Assembly (NCBI GenBank): GCA_945957185.1
Contig: CAMFKA010000043.1
Span: 1 to 11,573, forward strand
From: an uncultured Chlamydiaceae bacterium
GTDB taxonomy: Bacteria; Chlamydiota; Chlamydiia; Chlamydiales; Parachlamydiaceae
DNA length: 11,573 nt
Reading direction: 5' to 3'
Shown here: positions 6,658 through 11,573 of the stretch, piece after piece
Layout of the letters: each line of letters starts with the position of its first letter
Numbering within the stretch: position 1 is the stretch's first letter
Translations under genes and position numbers: made by a program
Notes under the pieces: model-generated
Databases searched by the model: none
The model's input: the letters and a program-made list of their open reading frames with translations, nothing else
Told to the model about the DNA's origin: nothing

Positions 6658-7733
6658 TGACTTCTTTTAATCATAAAATAGGACCAAGTATAGGTTATGG
6701 TGACCTAAGTGCTTTTATGAGTAGAAGTGAGCCTGCTATTGCAAGCTCTAGTGTAGCCGGCAACCCAAATGTGGTAGAAAGAAAAGTAGAGACAAAAGTC
6801 GCCCCCCTACTCACACAAAAAGAATCGATTCCGATTGGCAAGATGACAAAAACAACCAATATGTACGGCGTAAGCATCTATAACCTACACCATTTCTCCT
6901 ATGTTCTGGGTAGTCGTCCGGAGAGAGAGAGTACATTCAAAAAACTTTATGGCGGTGGCATTCTTGGCTCAACACAACGCGTATATGCACTAGTAGGTGA
7001 TCCGCGCTCTTTGGAACATGAGGTTAATATCGTCAGAAGCATTCCCCCCAGCGCTTACCTTCTTCCATTTCTTGATTATGCCAAAGTGAACAACAAACTC
7101 TGCTACATCTTTGTTCCATTGAAAAACCAAGGGAACTTGCTTGAGTACCGCGCAAAGCTTCAAAGACGTACGCCAATCACTCATTTAAAGGTCGTCCGAT
7201 CTATTGTGCGAGGGTTATGCCATCTTCATCGACATGGCATTGCCCATCTAGACATCAAACCGGAAAACATTTTGGTGGATGTCCGGAAAAATAGAATTGG
7301 AAAATTGGTCACCGAAATTCAAATAACTGACTTTGGGATGTCGCATCGGGTCGATGACAATATTAAAAAAGTATTTGCACTTGGAACCGACGGTTGCCGA
7401 TCACCCGAGCAAACCCACAGCGTCAATACAGCCTGTAGAAATCGTGATGCCATTGAAATTGACCACAACATCCCTCAAGAGTGTCTTGATGCGGCAGCAA
7501 AGGTCACAACAGCATCCGATATTTACTCACTTTCGATTGCAATTATGAGTATCTTTACTTCAACAAACCCAAAAATAGAAACAAAACCTTATTGGGACGA
7601 AGAGTGGGGTACATCATCACCTTTACGAAATACGCTTCCGGAAGATCGCCCCACCGCTGAAGAGTGTTTAGAGTATGTTGTTCATGATATTAGCAACTTG
7701 CGCAAAGAACGAAATAAATTAGAAAAAAAATAG
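6657..7733 (+). CDS. Eukaryotic-like Ser/Thr protein kinase 2, paralogue of kinase 1
   Basis: A 358-aa kinase-fold protein with HLDIKPEN at residues 197-204 (Asp199, Asn204), DFG at 225-227, RSPE at 248-251, SDIYSLS with Asp288, and RPTA with Arg331. It shares with kinase 1 the HLD loop, a compact C-lobe and the tail pattern WG..SPL....P..RPTA..CL, so the two are paralogues. The first ~65 residues are Ser/Pro-rich and look disordered. A glycine-rich stretch (YGGGILGS, 98-105) leads into VYALVGD, but no lysine stands where VAIK should be and helix-C Glu122 follows very soon. Either beta3 is missing or another lysine is used, so it could be atypical or a pseudokinase. SPE to Asp288 spans 37 residues, a larger insert than in kinase 1. 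The Shine-Dalgarno AAAGGTGAG (6646-6654) lies at the end of kinase 1. Confidence 0.88.
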   Translation: MTSFNHKIGPSIGYGDLSAFMSRSEPAIASSSVAGNPNVVERKVETKVAPLLTQKESIPIGKMTKTTNMYGVSIYNLHHFSYVLGSRPERESTFKKLYGGGILGSTQRVYALVGDPRSLEHEVNIVRSIPPSAYLLPFLDYAKVNNKLCYIFVPLKNQGNLLEYRAKLQRRTPITHLKVVRSIVRGLCHLHRHGIAHLDIKPENILVDVRKNRIGKLVTEIQITDFGMSHRVDDNIKKVFALGTDGCRSPEQTHSVNTACRNRDAIEIDHNIPQECLDAAAKVTTASDIYSLSIAIMSIFTSTNPKIETKPYWDEEWGTSSPLRNTLPEDRPTAEECLEYVVHDISNLRKERNKLEKK

Positions 7734-7742
7734 GATTTAGAC

Positions 7743-8126
7743 ATGATACCAATGTTTCATATGTCGTTTAAACCTGAAGTCCCGCAAGAACTTAGCAGGG
7801 ATGCTGCATCAACGCCCGCCTCTAGTCGAGATGTGGTCGAAGAGACTACATCAATAGCTTCCATATTAAGAAGCTCTGAGACATCTAAATCATTATCGAC
7901 TCCAACAAAAAAGGTTTCTTGGAGCAAAGACACTGAACCACATCGTTTTGTTGTTCCCCCACAATCGATGAGGGAGGTTGAAAAACCCAAAGCCACAAAA
8001 CAAGAACCCGTTATCGACGACGAGTTCCAAAAAATTTTGGATGAAGGAAAAAATTCTTCGCAAGGATCAGCATTTTCTCCTTCAGGGATGGGTGTATCGC
8101 TTTTGAGCGCCATGTCTTTCAAATAA
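7743..8126 (+). CDS. Small disordered protein with SILK- and RVxF-like PP1-docking motifs
   Basis: A 127-aa protein, rich in Ser, Thr, Pro and charged residues, with no predicted fold, membrane segment or signal peptide. I recognise no family. SILR at residues 40-43 fits the SILK motif ([GS]IL[RK]). KKVSW at 56-60 fits the RVxF motif ([HKR]-x-V-x-[FW], with Ser in x). In eukaryotic regulators these two motifs in this order dock on protein phosphatase 1. MSFK occurs near the N-terminus (7-10) and as the C-terminus (124-127). The gene starts nine bases after kinase 2, with AGGA (7732-7735) overlapping that stop, so all three genes form one operon. The many Ser/Thr could be kinase substrates. 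An effector role is inference; it might instead be a scaffold or substrate of the kinases. Confidence 0.75.
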   Translation: MIPMFHMSFKPEVPQELSRDAASTPASSRDVVEETTSIASILRSSETSKSLSTPTKKVSWSKDTEPHRFVVPPQSMREVEKPKATKQEPVIDDEFQKILDEGKNSSQGSAFSPSGMGVSLLSAMSFK

Positions 8127-8127
8127 C

Positions 8128-8267
8128 GAAAGCCTCGCGAATGTGTAAATCTACTGAGATACCAGGTCGAGGACGACCTGGCTACCCCGTATCTAGAGCA
8201 CACTTCAAAGTAGCCAGGGCGTCCCCGCCCTGGTATCTCAGTGAGTTTATACATACATGAGGCTTCA
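8128..8267 (-). repeat. BIME-like paired REP element, copy B (inverted relative to copy A)
   Basis: A 140-bp element of the same build as copy A. The plus-strand left hairpin is CCAGGTCG (8162-8169), loop AGGA, CGACCTGG (8174-8181). The right is CCAGGGCG (8214-8221), loop TCCC, CGCCCTGG (8226-8233). The central spacer aligns with copy A only in reverse complement, so B is inverted. Its arm 8129-8164 is identical over 36 bases to 4316-4351 of copy A. It fills the gap between the convergent small-protein and mnmA genes. There is no T-run, so any terminator role rests on its hairpins alone. Confidence 0.85.
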
Positions 8268-8306
8268 AAATCACTTTCCAACCAAAAATAACCATACTTG
8301 CCTCGT

Positions 8307-9404
8307 CTAAGGAGACACCTGATCGGGAAGCTCTAGCCCTCTGGCAAAATAGGATGGGCCCGGAGCTTCGATGATCGCCCCTCCGAGGCACGTCGTTCCA
8401 TCGTAAAACACGACGGATTGTCGCGGCGTAACAGCGCGCTGAGGAATTAGAAACCGCACCCAAACGCGATCGCCCTCAATTCTGGTGATCTCACACGGTT
8501 GATCCGGTTGTCGGTATCTCACTTTGGCGTGTCCATGAAATGGTGCTTTAGGCGGAGCATTTACCCATGTCGCCTCCACAGCGACTAATTCGTCACAAAA
8601 CAGCGCCGGATGACGAGTCCCCTGGGCAACAATGACGACATTTCTTGGAACATCTTTTCCTACAACGAACCACGGTTCTCCAGGACCGCCGATTCCCATT
8701 CCTTTGCGCTGCCCGATGGTGTAAAACGCGATACCATCGTGACGTCCGACCACTTTCCCATCGGGAGTTTCAAAATTTCCTGGATTTGGCTTGATATACT
8801 GGCTAAGGAAAGGTTTGAAGCTGCGCTCTCCAATAAAACAAATCCCCGTGCTATCGGGTTTATCATGAGTGGATAAACCGTGCTCTTGCGCCATCGCTCT
8901 TACAGCATCTTTTTGAAGATGACCTATCGGAAACATCACTTTTTTTAAAATCTCTTCTTTGATGGTGTAGAGGAAGTAACTTTGATCTTTTCCTGGATCG
9001 GCACCTTTAATCAGATGTTTTTGATCGGTCTGACAGTAGTGCCCTGTCGCTAGAAAATCGCCTCCCAGTTCCATTGCCTTTTCTAACAGCACCTTGAACT
9101 TAATTTCTTTATTGCAAAGGATGTCGGGATTGGGGGTATGCCCCAATTCATACTCCTTTACGAAGTGGCTAAAAACATTCTCTCTATATTCATCCACAAA
9201 ATTGACCGAGTAGTAAGGAATGCCGATGTTTTCGCATACAGCGACGACATCTTCAAAATCGTGCGAAGAGGTACACACGCCGTTGGCGTCTTTTTCTTCC
9301 CAGTTTTTCATGAACATACCAATCACTTTGTAGCCCTGTTGCTTTAGCAACAGCGCCGCCAAAGAGGAATCGACCCCTCCGGACATTCCTACCACAACAG
9401 TCAT
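8307..9404 (-). CDS. mnmA: tRNA-specific 2-thiouridylase MnmA
   Basis: A 365-aa cytoplasmic enzyme that thiolates U34 at the wobble position of tRNA-Lys, -Glu and -Gln, using ATP and persulfide sulfur. The ATP-binding PP-loop GMSGGVDSS is at residues 6-14, MFMKNWEE at 30-37, NPDILCN with Asp94 and catalytic Cys97 at 92-98, ATGHYC at 119-124, KDQSYFLY at 139-146, and STGICFIG with the second catalytic cysteine Cys189 at 185-192. The C-terminal beta domain ends with AVTPRQSVVFY (324-334) and LGGAIIE (340-346). Length and both cysteines are normal, so it should be active. Its ATG overlaps the symporter stop (ATGA, 9401-9404), and AGGGAG precedes it. Being the last gene of an amino-acid uptake operon is unusual for this housekeeping gene. 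Confidence 0.97.
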   Translation of the reverse strand: MTVVVGMSGGVDSSLAALLLKQQGYKVIGMFMKNWEEKDANGVCTSSHDFEDVVAVCENIGIPYYSVNFVDEYRENVFSHFVKEYELGHTPNPDILCNKEIKFKVLLEKAMELGGDFLATGHYCQTDQKHLIKGADPGKDQSYFLYTIKEEILKKVMFPIGHLQKDAVRAMAQEHGLSTHDKPDSTGICFIGERSFKPFLSQYIKPNPGNFETPDGKVVGRHDGIAFYTIGQRKGMGIGGPGEPWFVVGKDVPRNVVIVAQGTRHPALFCDELVAVEATWVNAPPKAPFHGHAKVRYRQPDQPCEITRIEGDRVWVRFLIPQRAVTPRQSVVFYDGTTCLGGAIIEAPGPSYFARGLELPDQVSP

Positions 9405-10618
9405 AGAGCTTCTCCCTCAGCCTTTGCCACTAACGCTGTCGAAGAGGACGCTCCCAACACGTTTACCGGCGTGCGGCACATGTCTAGAAACCTGTCGATA
9501 GCAGCAAGAAGGCCGATGCCTTCATCGGGAATCCCGAAAGTATTTAAAATCAAAACCGTTGAAACAAGACTTGCAGAAGGAATTCCCGCCATTCCAAATG
9601 TTGTGACTAAAGAGAGGATCATGACAAACAGGGAAGAGGTTAAAGAGAGTTCGATTCCATAAACTTGCACGATAAAGAACACCGCAACGCACTGGTATAA
9701 AGCGGAACCCGGAAGATTTATCGATGTTCCCAAGGGAAGGACAAAACTGCTGACACGATTCGAAATGTGCGCTTCTTTCTCGATGCATTCCAACGTAACC
9801 GGCAATGTCGCTGCTGACGAACTCGTGGTAAAAGCTGTTAGTAATGCTGGGGAAAGGGCTTTATAAAATTTCAGGACATTGATGCCGTTCATCTTTAGCA
9901 CAACGGGCAAAACGATTAAAACATATGCTCCCAATGCGACTAGGGTGGTTACCGCAAAAGATGCCAGCGACCCAAAAAGTTCAGGTTTAGAGGTCGCGAC
10001 GACGTGACCGATCAAAGCAAAGACCCCTAAAGGCAATGCCCGCATGATAAACTTAGTCATCAGCATCGTCACTTCGAAAACACCCTTCCAAAATCCTAAT
10101 AGCGAGTGAGCGATATGAGAATCGATTTTGGAAGTATAAAATCCAAACAGCAAGCAGAATGGGATAATCCCTAAAATTTGGCTCTCGCTAGCGCTGCGGA
10201 GGATGTTATCGGGAATGACACGCATAAAAATTTTGGAAATCTGATCAAAAGGGGTTCCTTGCAGCGATGGAACAGCAAAGTGAAGGGGAAGTGCTTGGGA
10301 CGCTCCCGGCTGTAGTAGCCATACCGCTACCGCGCCGATCAACACCGCCAATCCGCTTGTTAGAAAGAAAAAGCCAAAAGTTTTTGCGCCCATATTCCCC
10401 ATCGATTCCGCACCGATACGTGCAGCACCGATAATGATCGAGGAGGCCACTAAAGGGATAACAACTAATTTTAGGGCATTCAGGAACAGCTTGCCGCCTA
10501 ACTCCAAATATTGGTAGACAGGGACCCCAAAAAACTCTTTCGTCGTATTGCAATACCAACCCACAAGCACCGCAAGGGTTATTGCAATTAAAATTTGTAT
10601 CATCAATCGCGTATTCAT
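9401..10618 (-). CDS. DAACS-family (GltP/DctA-like) dicarboxylate/amino-acid symporter
   Basis: A 405-aa inner-membrane transporter with many hydrophobic segments. Family landmarks are the hairpin-1 serine motif SSSAATLP (266-273), NLPGS (301-305) in place of NMDGT, and IDRFLDMCRTPVNVLGA (374-390). Against GltPh from memory, Asp375, Asp379, Arg382 and Asn386 keep the substrate-site residues D390, D394, R397 and N401. D312 has become Pro303 and D405 has become Ala390, both sodium ligands in GltPh. The retained Arg points to an acidic substrate such as glutamate or aspartate. I prefer the ATG at 10618, with GGA upstream and a 4-bp overlap with the dipeptidase stop like the other minus-strand junctions; ATG at 10627 would add three residues. 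It lies between a dipeptidase and mnmA, consistent with amino-acid scavenging. Confidence 0.93.
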   Translation of the reverse strand: MNTRLMIQILIAITLAVLVGWYCNTTKEFFGVPVYQYLELGGKLFLNALKLVVIPLVASSIIIGAARIGAESMGNMGAKTFGFFFLTSGLAVLIGAVAVWLLQPGASQALPLHFAVPSLQGTPFDQISKIFMRVIPDNILRSASESQILGIIPFCLLFGFYTSKIDSHIAHSLLGFWKGVFEVTMLMTKFIMRALPLGVFALIGHVVATSKPELFGSLASFAVTTLVALGAYVLIVLPVVLKMNGINVLKFYKALSPALLTAFTTSSSAATLPVTLECIEKEAHISNRVSSFVLPLGTSINLPGSALYQCVAVFFIVQVYGIELSLTSSLFVMILSLVTTFGMAGIPSASLVSTVLILNTFGIPDEGIGLLAAIDRFLDMCRTPVNVLGASSSTALVAKAEGEAL

Positions 10619-11487
10619 TTTTTCCATTCTTTAAAATTTATGCTTTCTAGCCCGCTTTTAAAAGGCTCCTTAAACAAATTTCCCAACTTTGGATAACAAG
10701 AGGCGTCTGCTGCTTCATCGAAATAGAGCTCATGACTTGGCAGATGGTACTCCGGAGGAAGATCTTCATTAAAAAAGAAATCTGCCCCCCAAGTAAGACA
10801 CCGCTCTGCTCCAAGGGATCGGAAGTGATTGACATGAGCGATAAGGGCATCAGGGAAGGTCTTTCCAAGGAATTTCTTATATAAATTTATTCCGATCAAT
10901 CCTTTTCGTTTCACAATTTCCAAAATCAAATGATCGGGCAAATTTCTTGGCGCATCGAGAACAGCCCTGGCGTTGGAGTGGCTAGCAATGACAGGAAGGC
11001 TATAGTTCTTTCGATCGATCTCATTCAAAATCTCTTCCGCAAGGCGATCGCTTGCGTGGCTAAGGTCGACAGCGATATTCCGGTCGTTTAACTGTTCCAA
11101 AAGCCATTTTCCATCCTCTTTAAGCCCTATTGTTGTCAACGCTCCCCCTCCAAATCGGTTTTCTGTGTTCCATGTGAGGGAAACGTATTCAGGCGTAGGG
11201 ATGTTGTCTGGCCAAGAAAGTGGTGCGTCCTCTTCAAATAACCCCGAAGCATTTTCAATAGCAAGACGCAATTCGATGGTGGGGTGACGGAGCGATTTGT
11301 AAATTTCAATTTGACGCGTGCCGGAGATAGTCGAACCGGGAAACGTTTCGACAAAAACAGCCAGCACTTGCATTGAAATCCCTCCGGCTTCCATTTGCGC
11401 AAAGGAGCAGCGGCACTGATTATCGTAGGGGGTGCGCTTCGGATCAACGGCGAGATAACTTAACAGATCGCAATGTAAATCAATCAC
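10615..11487 (-). CDS. Peptidase M19 (membrane/renal dipeptidase-like)
   Basis: A 290-aa metallo-dipeptidase of the amidohydrolase fold that would cleave dipeptides, in this family often including D-residue substrates. Zinc-site candidates are His5 and Asp7 (DLHCD), bridging Glu79 (AIENASG), His144 (DLSHAS) and His170 (IASHSNAR), with Asp236 (WGADFF) as the catalytic/metal Asp. LTWNTENRFGGG (104-115) is characteristic. It is shorter than the usual 310-400 aa and has no signal peptide, so it is probably cytoplasmic despite the family name. The start is GTG at 11487: the codon just before it is an in-frame TAA, and AGAGGA lies shortly upstream. It is the first gene of a coupled operon with the symporter, possibly processing peptides into amino acids. 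Confidence 0.92.
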   Translation of the reverse strand: MIDLHCDLLSYLAVDPKRTPYDNQCRCSFAQMEAGGISMQVLAVFVETFPGSTISGTRQIEIYKSLRHPTIELRLAIENASGLFEEDAPLSWPDNIPTPEYVSLTWNTENRFGGGALTTIGLKEDGKWLLEQLNDRNIAVDLSHASDRLAEEILNEIDRKNYSLPVIASHSNARAVLDAPRNLPDHLILEIVKRKGLIGINLYKKFLGKTFPDALIAHVNHFRSLGAERCLTWGADFFFNEDLPPEYHLPSHELYFDEAADASCYPKLGNLFKEPFKSGLESINFKEWKK

Positions 11488-11554
11488 TTAGTCCTCTAAA
11501 TTTAGGGAGTCAATGGGTCTTGTAGGATAAATCGATGCAGAGTTTTTTTGGAGT

Positions 11555-11572
11555 GCTGCGACTTGTCGCAGC
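11555..11572. repeat. Short hairpin at the window end
   Basis: GCTGCGA (11555-11561), loop CTTG, TCGCAGC (11566-11572). The T-run (11543-11549) lies before it on the plus strand, so it is not a standard terminator in either direction. The remaining bases 11488-11554 are the leader of the dipeptidase operon; TTGACT (11508-11513, minus strand) has no convincing -10 partner. Confidence 0.5.
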
Positions 11573-11573
11573 T

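Noticed and set aside
8128..8267. CRISPR repeat or tRNA gene in the hairpin-rich gap
   Set aside because: There are no regularly spaced short repeats with unique spacers and no cloverleaf; the structure is explained by paired REP-like hairpins.
11508..11513. TTGACT as -35 of the dipeptidase operon
   Set aside because: A 17-base spacer leads to TAAGTG at the start codon itself, which is not a usable -10.

Overview
The window looks like one end of a draft-assembly contig from a Gram-negative, probably host-associated bacterium. The signs are an outer-membrane beta-barrel protein with a signal peptide and terminal Phe, two eukaryotic-like Ser/Thr kinases, and a dipeptidase/amino-acid-symporter pair of the kind scavenging intracellular bacteria carry. 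A Chlamydiota-type amoeba symbiont would fit the mix and the multi-cysteine outer-membrane protein, but no marker gene here proves the phylum. Positions 1-54 are not genome: they are an Illumina Nextera i5/Read-1 adapter, so biological sequence starts at 55.

Region 55-4129 (minus strand) is a tightly packed catabolic operon read right to left: acyl-CoA dehydrogenase, acyl-CoA carboxylase carboxyltransferase (beta) subunit, and an AtuA/DUF1446-family protein cut off by the adapter. Both junctions are 4-bp ATGA overlaps. The set resembles branched-chain or isoprenoid acyl-CoA breakdown (Liu/Atu-like). The biotin-carboxylase partner is not in the window.

Region 4130-8300 holds the only plus-strand genes: a small outer-membrane barrel protein with its own sigma70-like promoter, then a three-gene unit of two paralogous HLDIKP-type kinases and a 127-aa disordered protein. 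The disordered protein carries a SILK-type motif followed by an RVxF-type motif, the pair by which eukaryotic proteins dock on protein phosphatase 1. The block is bracketed by two ~140-bp BIME-like elements (two REP-like hairpins each) in opposite orientation. Their hairpin stems show compensatory changes. Between the outer-membrane gene and the kinases lies a separate CACTGAG-rich inverted repeat.

Region 8307-11487 (minus strand) is a second coupled operon read right to left: an M19-family dipeptidase, a DAACS (GltP/DctA-like) amino-acid/dicarboxylate symporter, and the tRNA 2-thiouridylase MnmA, joined by 4-bp overlaps. The symporter keeps the substrate-binding residues but lacks two aspartates that bind sodium in GltPh. 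The window ends in a small hairpin.

The most noteworthy candidate system is the kinase/kinase/PP1-docking-like operon between inverted BIME-like repeats, a possible host-phosphorylation effector module. All functional readings rest on motifs seen by eye; no searches were run.
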